Of a DNA stretch of 64,000 bases, positions 24,523 through 36,790 are shown one piece after another. This stretch comes from Cylicocyclus nassatus (lineage: Eukaryota > Nematoda > Chromadorea > Rhabditida > Strongylidae). A model generated the notes under the pieces. The model saw nothing but the letters and a program-made list of their open reading frames with translations, made no database searches and had not been told where the DNA came from. Position 1 is the stretch's first letter. The number at the start of each line of letters is the position of its first letter. The DNA lies in contig CATQJL010000001.1 of the NCBI GenBank assembly GCA_958299035.1, forward strand, positions 4,960,399-5,024,398, read 5' to 3'. The position numbers and the translations under genes were made by a program.

Positions 24523-24860
24523 TTAAAGGCAGAGTCCACTCGATTCTGCCTCCCATGTTTCTGCCATTTCGGGGCCTTTCCGTGGCCCTGATTACAGTTA
24601 TAAAGTCCAAATAGTCCAAAACCCCGCAATAACCCGATTCCTGAGGACCCTGTCTTGAGGGCGCGGGTGGCTTTCAGTATATGGGTGGGCGGAGTCTGAT
24701 AGGATCTGGGCGGGACCTAATAGCACTTTGGCTGTTCCAGGCCCTTTATCGCCATGGACCACCGCAGATGCCCCTCTCGTGGGGCCTACATCCAGGATCG
24801 ACTCTAATCGGATCCTGGATGGATGGAGGGGATTAGATTTAGCCTACACCCTGCCTTTAA
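24523..24860. repeat. MITE of the TTAA-AGGCAG family, intact ends
   Basis: TTAAAGGCAGAGTCC at 24523 and ACCCTGCCTTTAA ending at 24860 are inverted, with TTAA at both outer edges. TTAA is either the target duplication, as in piggyBac-type elements, or part of the terminal repeat. No coding sequence is inside. Confidence 0.65.
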
Positions 24861-25081
24861 CGTAACTGTAGCTCCAAATCGATATATTGATTTTACGAGC
24901 TGTATTGTTAGCATCTGTGCATTTTGCTGTAGGCAGGGTTTGTATTCCATTTTGAACTTATGATCATCGCCTAACGTCAATCGCACCAGAATAAGATTTT
25001 TTCTTTGGTTTGGAAACTAACAGATAATGTATAATCTACTCTATAAGTGATCTTTTTGTTACAAAAGCTTGGAAAGGGGAA

Positions 25082-25260
25082 TTAAAGGCAGTGCCCGGCA
25101 CAAATTCGTTCTCCAGTTTTTTACCTTTTCGGAGCCTTCCCCTTATGCAGGAACCATGTATAGGCTTTTCAACGCATGAGAACGGTGAAAATCACTTTTT
25201 TAGAGCTCTTCCACGTTTGCTGGAAAATGCGTGTAAGTGGGTGGTGTCCGGAACGAATGA
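25082..25260. repeat. Truncated TTAA-AGGCAG family copy
   Basis: TTAAAGGCAGTGCCCGGC starts here and CTTTTCGGAGCC follows, as in the copy at 6185. A matching right end was not found, so the right limit is a guess. Confidence 0.45.
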
Positions 25261-27046
25261 GCGGGATCCGGAAGACTTCCTAAGTGGATTCTGAGATTTC
25301 CAGACATTTTTCATTCCAGACTTCACACTTAGGTTAGTTGGGGATCCATCATTGCAGCGCTGTAGAGTCCCAGCACTCAACAATTTGCCCTCTAAGGTAG
25401 TTCTGAATGCAAACCGTTCTTCAACAAATTTCATGTTGCTGCGGCGTTCTCCTGCATTTGTGCTCAGCTCATCCAAAAAACGCTGCTCTAAAAAATCTAA
25501 AAAACACACAAATGTGGGTCTAAAAATTTATGCAGACGATTAAAGTCCAACGCAATTCCAAAATCTTCTCAATAGTATTAGGTTGTAACAGAATTAATGC
25601 AGGTTTTTCGCGCACCTTCTTCAAAATGCTGGTTTAGAAAGGGAAAGTGTTTTCTCAGAGAGATTTGCACATCATTTGGAAGCTCTTTTCTTCTAGTTTC
25701 TTATGCATTCTTTCGTTTCAGTGGAAGTGCATTTCTTTAGAAGTTCTGAGCCCATGAATTTGAAAAACCAAATCTCGAAATTCTTTTTTTTAAATATATT
25801 TGGCTCTAGAACCACCAAAAACAATCGAAATTCTCTGCAAATTAACATAGTATTTTTGAGTAAGCTATGTTACAAAATGCATGTTGAATCATAAATTCTG
25901 AAAACATCTGAGCCGAGAAATTTCAGAGCAAAATTCAACGGTCGCTTTGGTCCGTTTGCCCTACATAAAAATCCTCAGCGCTAAGCGACTGCGGAGCTTT
26001 CGCTTTATAAAGGAAGAATAGATTTTAGACATTTATGGCTGAAAAAATGGAGAGCCGTTCTCTCCAATCAGCTTCGGAAAAATTCAAAAGTTTCAGAAAA
26101 GCGATTTTTCAAATTCTCAGAAAAGTCGAAAAAATGAGTACTTTCAAAATTTTTTCAAATATCCTCTCGTAAAGAATTCTTTTTCAATTCCGAATTGAGC
26201 GCTGCTGCACAACCGACAATATGCTACACAGTGAGTTATATTTGCGCTACCTTACTACATTTGATAGCAAGTTATGGTTTCTTAGAGTGAAGGTTTTCCG
26301 AAAAAACTCTTGGCAGAATTCGGGCTATAAGATTTTTCTCAGTGAAGCTACAACAACAAAATAATGCATACAGAGTTGAAAGAGGTTTGCTGATTACAAC
26401 AATCCTTGTTGCACACGAAAAGGCTATTTGTGTAGAAAGTTATAATGATCCAAACACAAAATTCAGAAAACCTGCATTAATTTTGTTACAACCAATACAA
26501 ACGCTAGGAAAGCTGGCTTCTTTTCACCCCGGATGTTCAGAAACAAGTTCACGCCACACTTAAGAAGACGGCAATTTTTGCACGAATGAGAGGATTGCAA
26601 AGAAAACGAAACTAGTTGTCCACACCATTACTCTCTTCACAGCATCTGCAGATGACTTTATTCACATTCTTTTTATATCGTCGAATGCATCGTTTTGAAG
26701 GGCTGATCGAACAGCTCAATAGGATGTGACACATTGTGGAAATATTACGTCATTTCAGTGTTAATAGAGCGAATATATGGAATCGGCGTAAAGGAATAAA
26801 AGTGTGCACATAATGCGATTAAAAGAACCCAATGAACGGACAGGTATTGGAAAAAGTAAATGCGAAAAGAAGGACAATCAGAATGATGGTAGAAAGGAGA
26901 GCGAGAATGAGATTGAGGTGGTTTTGAATGAGAATGAAGACATGATTGAATTAAAGGACGATATACATGAATGAATGAAAGAATGAATGAATGAATGAAT
27001 GAATGACTAATGGATGAATAAGTGCATAATTGCATGAAGGAATAAG

Positions 27047-27085
<39 letters not shown>

Positions 27086-29983
27086 AGCACGGCTAGCCTA
27101 TTATGCCCTCAAAAGCATTATGCAAGATTTTCTCAAACTTTTCATCTACTCCATGGAAGCTGAAATGGATTTGCTGTTGAGATAAAGGAAAACGATTAGG
27201 GTAAGACGTAGGTAAAAGGAAAATCTTTTGGATGTCCAAACACATTCTAGCCAAAGCCAATGGCTCTTTATCACCTTGAAGATAATGCAGGGGCTGCGAA
27301 TCGTCGCCGCAAACCCAGAAGCGGTTACGTTGAGATTGTGAGGGAGCTGGAGACCAGTTCTAGCACTCGTTGCGTTGATCGGGGCTGGATTCTTTTGTCA
27401 CAAAGATTTCGTATCACTTTGAAGGAAAAGTCAACCACTCAACGTCTTTTGTTGTTTGGAGAATTCTTCATTTACAAAAAAAGGTTAAAGTAGGAAAATA
27501 GAGGAGAGGTTCGGAACGACTGCAACTTCCACATTAGCATTTCTAGTATAAACGTACACATGGCAAAAAAGAATAAAAAATGGAAAAGCACCAATAGCTA
27601 GGTGTTTTAATCTGCCCCCCCCCCTCACTCTCCCCCAGCTCAGAACTGTCTGGTTTAGGGTTCTATACACGCTCCTGCGTCCAATGCCGTAATCGGATTC
27701 TTTTCATTGCGGTTCTTAGAAGTCCGCAAGTGCGCCGTGCTATATCTCTCCACCGTTGAGAAATCGGATAAAAGTCTGCTGATTGCGTATAGCAAAAGAA
27801 ATGGACATTTGGAGACAACTAGATATGGTGAGGCTAGAATTGTTTCAGATAAGTAATAAGAATATGAATGATTCTCACACGTATAGACTTACAGGACTCT
27901 AAACAATTACGCATCACTTTCCCAGTCTCTGTGGAAGATGAATATTGAAAACCTTATAGCAGTCAATCCATCTTAAAGCAAGCAGAGATCTAACTCTAGT
28001 CTAGCAAAGATTCTTTTCCTTCAGATTTTCTCTCTTAAGTACCCATTTTAAAGTCAACGAGCCGTCATCAAAAGGGTCTCTGCGCCCAAAAATAAGAACA
28101 AATAAGAAAGAAAATGGAGACATTGCCTTAGCGAGACCAACAGCTTTTGATACAGTTTCAAAAACTAAATCTTTGATTTGCACAATCAATCAAGTGATTT
28201 TATCGTAGGCCAACTAAAATTTCAGATTGATGAAAATTGAAGCTTTGCAACACGCTTATGTAGTTCACTACAATCAAGAACTGGGGAAGAGTGAGGTCAG
28301 TTCTGAAATGTTAAGCATTCTGAAATGTTAAGCCCAAAAAAGGTGATCATTTTATAGAAGGATGTGAAGACTGAAGACTCTTTGGTGTTTTTATACCTAT
28401 GATACAGCCCTAGTTATAGCGAATACTTATATTGAAAAAATTTTTTCTGGTAATTTCCATGTAAAATTCTGAGATACACAGAAAATCACCAAAAACCGGA
28501 AAAAGATTTTCAAATGCTAGCTCAAAATTAAACAAGCCATGCACGTTTCGAAGAATGAATGGGACCGAGTTCTCTAATCAGATATAATCAAAAATGTGAC
28601 GTACGGCGGTCCAGGGTACGAATATGAGAAACAAGAAGGATAGCTCTGCTTGCTTCAAGCAACAGACACCGGTACCAGTGCTAAACAACAAGAAAGTGTT
28701 TACGGAAATGTTAAGAAAACTATTTACTCCATGTGGACAATGGCATCTGTTGCCGTGCCGTTGTTTTCCACAAGATTTTTGATCAAGGTAAAATCGCTAT
28801 GTTTATGTTTGATTTCCGATAACCTTGAACAGCTGGCGACAACCGAAAAAAAGTTACTCGCGAGTGTTCATCGGTAATCCGGATCAGTTCGCTTATGGCG
28901 AAATAATGGTAATAGTGAACGCAGATGTTGCAGGTTATGGAAACCATAGAATTTATCCAGCATGAATTGTATGAAAGGAAGGGGCCCAAGAGGGAAAAAT
29001 AGTTGGCATAGCTTTGGGTACTTTACAACTCGAAATTTTTGAATGGTCTTGAAATGACCCGAGCAGGTATGCAAAAAATCGGCAAAAATTGGAGCACGAA
29101 ATGCTTTTCTTATACTGGATAAAAAGACAAAGGAACGCCTCTTTTGGATATCAGCTGGGCGTGGTTTGTCTGTTAAAAATTTTCAAAAATTCGAGATAAA
29201 TAGCCGTCTCAAAAATTACGACAAAATCGATGTTGCACCGTAAGAGCTGGTGGGGACTATATGAAACGTAAATAATAATAATAAACATAATTTTTTCAAC
29301 GTTCCAGTTTACCCGAGAACTCTGCAGAAAATCATGGAATCATAAAAAATGATAGAATGACATAGATAAGAAGTACTTCATAACGCAAAATTTTTCAATG
29401 GTTACCAGAAAAACAGGAAACTTTGCAAAAAAAACCGATGAAAGTTCACTGAAATTACGAGATTATGACATGCTTTTTCATACTAAATAAATGAATAGCT
29501 ACCTAATAAAGTCATACTATTACAGAAGCAACTAAAACATCGCCGCTCAAGGCTAGACGTCACAAAGTCATACCGAACCGCTAACTTTCCCGTTCTAGCG
29601 GGAAACCAGTTTCACTAGGTATTATGCACTGTTCATTCCGCTGCGATTTTGCTGGATAGACTGCTTAATTTTTCGGTTAAAAAATGATTCTCGCGGAGAC
29701 ATGCTATGACGTTTCGCGGTAGTCGCTCACAAGGACATTCATGAGACGCGAGGTGACAATCGGACTGCGAAAAACTGAAGCGAAAGCGCTTTGCGCATCT
29801 AAGACGTTTGAGAGAAATCCTGGTTTGTAACACATTCATAGGGTGGTCTCAGATTTGGAATAAAAGGGAGAAATTTGTCATAGTGCTAGGCGAGTGCCTA
29901 CAGCTAGTACTGGCCCTGGAAGCAGATCACAAATCAGCGCGACCCTTGAACTTTTCTTTCTAAGCTAAAAAGTGAGCTTTCAG
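25261..29983. other. Gene-poor intergenic region
   Basis: No supported gene; short frames, such as those at 26342-26563 and 27260-27493, show no recognisable domain. The region contains the microsatellites listed separately. Confidence 0.4.
26967..27086. repeat. Two adjoining microsatellites (AATG)n and (AAAT)n
   Basis: An AATG array at about 26967-27006 (one AAAG interruption) and an AAAT array at about 27045-27086, joined by about 40 bp with degenerate copies of the same units. A complementary (ATTC)n array is at 33612-33650. Confidence 0.9.
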
Positions 29984-30120
29984 AGGGGTAGGGGAACGAA
30001 CTCCGCTGGTTCTGAGCAGCCTCCGCTGGCAGCTGATCCTTTTACAATGTGGCATGTCGTTGCAGGACCAGTAGTCCGCACAGGCGGCCAGAACTGGCGG
30101 AGTTCGTTCCTTCACCCCTT
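29984..30120. repeat. Small foldback MITE (GGACCAGTAGTCC family), copy 2
   Basis: GGGGAACGAACTCCGC pairs with GCGGAGTTCGTTCC across about 130 bp. The interior GGACCAGTAGTCCGCACAGG is shared with 16984-17109. Confidence 0.7.
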
Positions 30121-31461
30121 TTAGAGGCTTCAAAAAACGCTTCTAGGATTTTTTTTAATCAAGCGATTTTCAGCTTGAATGTGAATCATGTCTGATGTGT
30201 AAATGATTGCCATTTTCAGACGATTTCACAATTTTTCTACGTCAAAAATGGGGTTTAGGGAGAGGGGTTGGAGTGGGGAATGACGGTTTAATGCGATTTG
30301 AACTTTTGGAATAAATTTTTTAATTCGGTTGCCAGAATTGTGATGTTTCTGGAAATTGTCAGAGAGAAAAATTTTTTCGTGGACTAGTGATGAAAAGCAA
30401 AATAGAGAAGAGTATGCTGATTCCGTCCTATGGAAAAAATAACCATGTGATTCTCTTGCATGAGAATGAAGATTATTGTGGAGGTATTATTGTCAGCATT
30501 TAGAATTCGAAAATGCAAATGTGTTTGTTCGTATGTGAGGGTTTTTTTAAACTTCGCAATATCTATAATATCGACTCTAGCATGATGAAATTTTGGGGCA
30601 TTTCTTCGGAGAAAAATTAAAATTGCAGTGAGTTTGAGGATTTGGGACTGTTCAAAATTTATATTCGGAAAAAATGCGTTATTGAAATCGTAATGAGCTC
30701 TGAAAATATGAAATTACGGAAAACAACGACGACGTTGGCATGCAAGATCATCACAAATTATTTCGACACGTAGAGGGCCCCAAATTATTTTTGAAGACTG
30801 GAGGGGTTTGATGGACAATGGATCTAAAAGCGAAGTGTTTGGGAGAATGAGTGGATCCAAATGAAACAACTGACGTCGTGCTGAGAGCGCCCGACCGAGG
30901 CACGTTTCATTGTTGTTCACTTACGCTTTTGTTGTTCCATTGTAGCGCAAATGTCGTTATTTACCGTCTTCAAGGTTATTAGCAATGTATGGAAGAAGTC
31001 ACCAGGGAGAGAATACAAACTGCATACGGGAGGATCAAAACGAAGCAGCGATAAAGAACACTTGGATTGAAACGAAGGATAAAACATAGTCCGAGCAGGG
31101 GACCAAAAATGCCAGAATGCTCGGTCTTTCTGGTATATTGCGAATAAAACCCAAAATGCAAAAGAGAAACGCGACACAAAGCATTGCTGCTTCCAAGCAG
31201 GCTTTCTTTTTTTAAATCTCGCTGTGATTGCTTCTCCGCTGCAAGCGACATCCTCTGCACGCTTCGTGACTTTCGAAAAAGCAGTAGCTACACAATAAAT
31301 GAAAAGTACTCTTGAGCGGAATGAAATACTGGGAAAGGTCTGCAACAGTCGTTTAGGATCTAGAGTGATGGATAATAAAGACTTCGTATAATCACAATCT
31401 TTTTGAGAGGATATGCTAATAGGTGTCTTTTTTATCGAAATTCATTATATTTATAATCTTT

Positions 31462-31630
31462 GGTCCAACTGGATTGGCGGCTGAAAGGCGGGGTTTTGTG
31501 ACCTAATTATGGCCGTTCGCGCCCGTGACTCAATCTGCGTCTCTCCGGCGCGCGTGCTCTCTGGTCATTACCTAGCCTTAGATAGGACACGAAGCCCCGC
31601 CCTCCAGCCACCAAGGCAGTTGAATAAAGG
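31462..31630. repeat. MITE with CAACTGGATTGGCGG ends, copy 1
   Basis: GGCGGGGTTTTGTGACCTAAT on the left and CACGAAGCCCCGCC on the right are related inverted blocks. The end AGGCAGTTGAATAAA resembles the inverted left end. The second copy is at 47399-47597, in the opposite orientation. Confidence 0.6.
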
Positions 31631-33611
31631 GGTACGTGAGTAGCGCTACGAATACATTCAAAAAGCTATTGATTGAGAATCAAAAAAAGTAAAATTAGAA
31701 AACTTGCTAGATGGCTGAAATAATACAGATAAAGAAATATAATACAAGGAGAGCTCGTAAAATTAAAAAAAGCTGCAAAAACCTTGTATTCTATAACAGT
31801 CCATATCTTTTTTCTTTGAATCAAATTTTAGGAAATAGTTTCAATGAAAATTATGGAAATAAGATAGTGCAATGGAAAAGACGAAAGAGGAAAATTTTTC
31901 CTTATTGTGATTATATCAAGAATAAATATACTATCGCCTTAAAAATTTATCACCAAAATACTACTGTGAATTAGACATATTTTATCTCTGGTACCAAATT
32001 TCTAAAAAAAAGTCATTTGTGGCGATTAACTAAACAAGCACTTTAAATAAGCGATTTACTTCACTTTTGTTACAACTATAAAATGCTGAGAAAGAATAAT
32101 TTGTTTTCTTTGAAGAAAATTGAACTTTTTATTTTTTTTACATATAATTACAATTTTCATTTTTTTCTTCTAATACAACGCGGTCCTTAGCCCCTCCCCT
32201 GTTTCCCTATAATCTGAAATCATCGAGACGCAAAAAAGTGCGAGACCGGTAATCCCAATTTTGCTTCATATCGTCATGGCAAAACCTCTTAGCTAGGTGA
32301 TCTAAAGTGCGAACCAGTAGCTCCTAGACTGTAGACGAGGTCATTCAAGTCATAATGGATCCGGCCCATTACAAAGCATAATGTCTTTAACGATAGGAGT
32401 TGACCTTGCTGCGGCGAAGCGGATGTTGTAAAAAGTCGCGCTATTGCGATGATTTAGGTGCAAAGGATTGGTTTCTATAATCTTTGAATCGAACTTATAA
32501 AAAATGAAGGTAAATGGCGACGAGACGGGATCAAATTCGCAAAAAGAAGAGTACGATTGAAGAGTTATAGTAATCCTTCTATTACTTGAAAATGCCGTGA
32601 TAGCTATGTCCGCCTCGATACTAAAAATCCCAGAATCGTGAGAGAAAAGCAACAGCAGCTTTGGTAAGTATAACCCATCTAGGAGAGTGTAAACACTAGG
32701 CTTTCGCGCAAAATCTTCCCCCCCCCCCCCCCTCTCGCTCTTTCGCTTTATTTTGCCAAGCTAGTTATTGGAATACCAAGGGCGAGAAACTGTATAATCG
32801 ACCTCAAAAATGCTGTATGATGTAGTCCCACATCCTGACCACTGAACATAGTTTCAATAACTCATAATTGCGCGCATTCGCATGCTTGGCCTATTTTACC
32901 ATTCGGCAATCACACATACCATGTCGAGCTAGGAAACATAACCAAGAAAAATCAAAGGACTTGTCCTTGCCAATAACTCTATAGTTATGCTGGTTCCCAG
33001 CGGCGATGTATATTAACAGATGGGCATAAAAGAGAAATAAGGTAGTTTATTGCTGATTCCAAAGATTTGCTTTGCAGAAGAGGGAAAGGGAGGCGAAGAC
33101 GAAAATTCGTTTGTAACAATTGGGCAAAGCATCAGCTAAGCCTCATAACAAATTTACCATGATTTTCAAAAAATTAGGAATTCTAAAATGTCCAAACTGA
33201 TGGGCTGCTTTGTATTTCTGCAAAAGTTACAAAAAATATTTTAGTCGTTCACAAATAAAAATAAGTTGCTCGCATTTTGATCTATGAGCTTTGCGATAAA
33301 AGATACCTTGCGTCATCTCCCACCTTTCACTCGAGTACTTATGTATGTAAGATAGAAGTAAGTTTTGATATGGGTCAGGTTTCCCTCCAATAAAGTTTAT
33401 GTGATCTAAATACTGCAAGCCCTAGATGCTTTAAATTCAGTAAAGTAAAGTCATACATTTTTTGAATGGCCTTAGATGCGCAACGTGGGGCTTTTGCCAA
33501 AGCAAAAAAAGCAGGATACCTTTGTTAGCACCGATAAATAAATTAATTTTTGCATAAATAAATTCTTCTATTTATCTGGCTTCATTCAAGCATCATAATT
33601 TTACATTCATT

Positions 33612-33650
33612 TCATCCATTCATTCATTCATTGATTCATTCATTCATTCA
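33612..33650. repeat. (ATTC)n microsatellite
   Basis: CATT/ATTC repeats with one interruption, about 130 bp downstream of the stop of the small secreted-protein gene. Confidence 0.85.
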
Positions 33651-33778
33651 ACAATATAATAACAAATTGAAACCGATATATTCTTCAATCGCTCAACTAT
33701 AAATTGGTACTTGATTAAATGAGCTCGTCCAAAACATTAAATTCTAAGCGGCTACTAGCAAGAGCCTCTACAAACAAT

Positions 33779-35640
33779 CTATTTATATTTTCTCTGTCTG
33801 ATTATTTTTCCGAACAGCTGAGTTGGCCATGGGAAAGACTCGAGATCTTTTTCGAATTGATCATCGTAGCTGGCTGAATCGCTTGCTCGTTCATCGTCCA
33901 ATGCGCTTCCTGTTCCTGAAAGAATTAACTATCAGAGGTAGAAATGAAGATTCTAGAAGCAAGATCGAGTTGAAGTCACATTTTTAGAATGACAAAAACG
34001 GTTGAAGATTTCACTGACATTTTAGGCATGCCTACCTCTGTAATATTTAGCTAGGCTGGGCATAAGTCCAGGTCGTTGTTGGAGATACTGTAAAGCAAGG
34101 TGAATCATACTCAAACGATAAGGATATCAAAAAACATACTGGAGCGTATGGGAAGACTGGTGCAGGTAAAGGCATTTCTTCTGGACGAACATTTAGTTCT
34201 GATGCTATTACTGAAACAATATGTTCGAACTTTTATTGAAATTTCATTACATCTAAACCAATAGAAGTATACCTTCTATTTGCACAGGCAAGCTCCCTGG
34301 CGTTGGTATACTGTAAATAAACTTGATACATGTTGCTACATGAAACCTTAAAGACACCGACAAGGCATTTGGAGATGCTCATTCTATGTTAATGATTCGT
34401 GCAAGCAGAAAGTGAGGGTTTGAAAGAGTTTCAAGACTTGTCTGAGGACTTTTGTTAACTTGACCGACGTTGTTATGTGCTCGTTTCCTCTAGCTGAATG
34501 TAGATTTTGGATTGTCTAGTCGGTCCACTGCCAAGAGCCTCTTACAAGTGCTAGTCTAGACTTGCATTTGCAGAAGAGGCTCAATGTCTAAGGATGGCCG
34601 CAATTCTCAGACTCATAAAACAAATCATGCATTCTCTCCAAAGTCATTTCCACCATGTGCATTAGTTTTGTGTTGTACCAAAGGCGCTGTAGTAACCCAC
34701 GTCTTCTGTAGCCAGATATATCGTGGGATTTACTGGTGTGCGGGGAGTTGAATTAGGTTCGTTTTGCAATTTCGGTTGTTTATCTCTACGATCCTTAGAC
34801 ATGTTCTAAGCTAGCGCTTGTAAAGGAGGCTCTTGTTCGGATCCAAAAACCTACAAATTACGTTCAGACTTCTGAAGCAGACGACCGCGCCAAAACTTTC
34901 ATTAACATTCAAACTTGGAGTTTTGTGAGGCTTCTGGAATTTTTCGAAACAAAGAGAAAAATGGGTAAAGAAGATATCCATCATTTTGGCAAATAATGAT
35001 CGGTTCATAATAACACGAACATCTCATGTTTTGTGTTTTTCATACCGAAGGTTTCTTGCACTTTTCCCAAGAAATCCGGTAAACTGCAAATTAGGGGTGT
35101 TATTAAAATTGTGAACCGTTCTTCATAAGCACTGATTGGCGTAACAACGACAAAGCTTCGGAAATGTCATCCATGGAAGCCGATATCACTACTCTAACTA
35201 TAAATATAATACTTGGTGTAACCAGCAGAATTGTGCGATCTTGCGATGCCCCTATTAATAATTGATTATCAAAGTCCTTTTTTTTATTTTTGGTGTTTAT
35301 TCAAATAAAGAATAAATTCTTTCGGTTTGATAGCAACATTACCGTCAAAAGTAAAAAGCTTCACTGTAAAATGTTTTCTGACCTATTATGAAAAAAATTT
35401 ATGCTGTTTGACAAGGCTTATTGCGTTAACCTAGAATATTGACAAATTCTGGTTTTCTCTGTTGACGAGGTTATCCACCAATCTTGAACAATACTTTGAT
35501 CAAAATATTCGCTGCAATTTTAACTGAAATAGCCAAAATAGCGGTAAATCAAAGTTCACTTACTCGAGTTCACCTAACTGCTCAATGGATTCCATCAAAT
35601 CGGCCATGGCGAGTATCAAGAAGCAAGACATGAACTGCAT
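33779..35640 (-). CDS. Small secreted Pro-rich nematode protein, unrecognised family
   Basis: Five minus-strand exons: 35564-35640, 34273-34310, 34140-34210, 34036-34087, 33779-33915. All junctions keep phase with consensus sites, giving 124 aa. The protein opens with a hydrophobic stretch (MQFMSCFLILAMADLMES), a likely signal peptide. A Pro-rich middle follows (IPTPGSLPVQIE, MPLPAPVFPYAP, YLQQRPGLMP), then an acidic Ser/Asp segment (ALDDERASDSASYDDQFEKD) and a basic C-terminus (GKIIRQRKYK). It has almost no cysteine beyond the signal peptide. It is not a family I recognise; a secreted structural, peptide-precursor or excretory role is speculation. A TATA box lies 54 bp upstream. The last three exons are very secure by phase; the first is linked by a 1.25-kb intron. 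Confidence 0.78.
34662..34802 (-). CDS. Small frame behind a spliced-leader-like acceptor, inside intron 1 of the secreted-protein gene
   Basis: On the minus strand GCTAGCTTAG is followed by AAC and an ATG, opening a 46-residue frame (MSKDRRDKQPKLQNEPNST to the C-terminal FGTTQN). It is hydrophilic and Pro/Asn-rich, with no domain. Its codon 23 ends beside a possible donor (GTAAAT), but its phase does not join to the next exon of the host gene. It may be an alternative exon, a nested peptide gene or chance. Confidence 0.25.
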   Translation of the reverse strand: MSKDRRDKQPKLQNEPNSTPRTPVNPTIYLATEDVGYYSAFGTTQN

Positions 35641-35693
35641 TGGGAGAACTTTTGTATGATCAGTGAATACATGCATGATCATGAACCGACTCA

Positions 35694-35701
35694 TATTTAT
35701 A
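35694..35701 (-). promoter_or_regulatory. TATA box of the small secreted-protein gene
   Basis: TATAAATA on the minus strand lies 54 bp before the ATG at 35640. No spliced-leader acceptor is seen between them, so conventional transcription initiation is likely. Confidence 0.55.
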
Positions 35702-36039
35702 CGGGATTTCATGAAAACGATCTATCGTCCGTAAAGAACCCTAGAGGACTTGATAAACCAGGTACGAGGTAATTTCACACCGCTTGACTAGCTGGAATTG
35801 AGTGCTATTTCAGCCTTGTCACTTTCCTACGTCCTCCCAAAGTATGATTTTAGCTTTTTTGAATCAGAAAACCACAGACGAGGAAGTGAAATATGTCTAA
35901 GAAATGTTTCAAGGAGAGTCGATGCAGTTACTCGAGGGATGCAACAAAAAGTCTCTCGTCATGTATTTCATACCGCTCTTCACTAGCTGGAATTGCCATG
36001 CTACGAATTAAGCAAGTTGATCACACAAGATAAATGAAG

Positions 36040-36790
36040 GTGTTTGCTCAACTCTTTGGTAACGTTGATAGCTTTTGATAGCTCAAAAATCTGGAAATTT
36101 CGCGTTGCCACTAGAATTTGGATACGGATGAAGATTTACCGTATATCGATAAAACCTTCACCATTGTTCTGGAGCCTCGCTTAAACGATCTTAGCGTTGT
36201 GCACGGTTGTGCTATCCTGTAGAAAGCACCAATACCTCTCCTTGAAATGTGTATAGGTTCAAGCCAACAGTTCCTTCTTCAAGATGCTCCCCAAGTAGGG
36301 GGCACTCATAAGATAATGACGGTGGCGCGTCCGCGCGATTTTTCCACACGCATACGATTTTTCCTCTTCCTCCTTTTCTGCTACGCATAAATGCATAGCA
36401 TTCGCATACTAGATGGCTAAGCTGAGCGTTGAGATGATATGCCTAATTAAGGAATATGTCTATTGCATGAGTGCTTGATGCATTGTGAGCGCAAACGACA
36501 GTCAAATCCATAGTCGCGCTTTTATATTTATTTTTTAAGTAATAGCGTTTACTATGATGCCCCATGGCACAAAGATCAGCGGCTTCTTGCCGTTGAAGTG
36601 ATCGCCGCTTAGACTAATATCGAAGCTACGTGTTCATTTTTTTCTACAAAAAATCTTGCTGATGGCATCTTGCATCGTTTTGAGAATAGTCCTACTGTTT
36701 TGATTGTTCAAGACCTGCTCCGCGATGGAGAATCTTTTGTCGAAAAAGAGTATGTCGTGGTGGCTCACCTGACAAGCAGTCGATGGCTGC
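36040..36790 (-). pseudogene. Decayed Tc1/mariner-type transposase
   Basis: Minus-strand translation around 36540-36760 gives DILFFDKRFSIAEQVLNNQN, a gap with a stop, then HFNGKKPLIFVPWGIIVNAI. These are the pattern around the second catalytic Asp and the following GK-PL-F strand of nematode Tc1/mariner transposases. Further downstream (about 36180-36250) a second frame reads CFLQDSTTVHNAKIV, close to the QQDN-HNA catalytic block. Several stops and frame changes show it is dead. No terminal repeats were identified around it. Confidence 0.6.

Larger units (their letters stand above)
30121..33778. other. Gene-poor intergenic region
   Basis: The largest open frames (minus 30917-31345, minus 32350-32652) carry no recognised motif and overlap frames on the same strand in other phases. 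No supported gene. Confidence 0.4.

Noticed and set aside
26967..27086. Tandem array considered as a CRISPR or minisatellite
   Set aside because: Units are only 4 bp with no spacers; simple microsatellites.
30917..31345. 142-codon open frame on the minus strand
   Set aside because: Hydrophobic and aromatic but without a family pattern; a second overlapping frame on the same strand is equally open. No splice or start signals support it.
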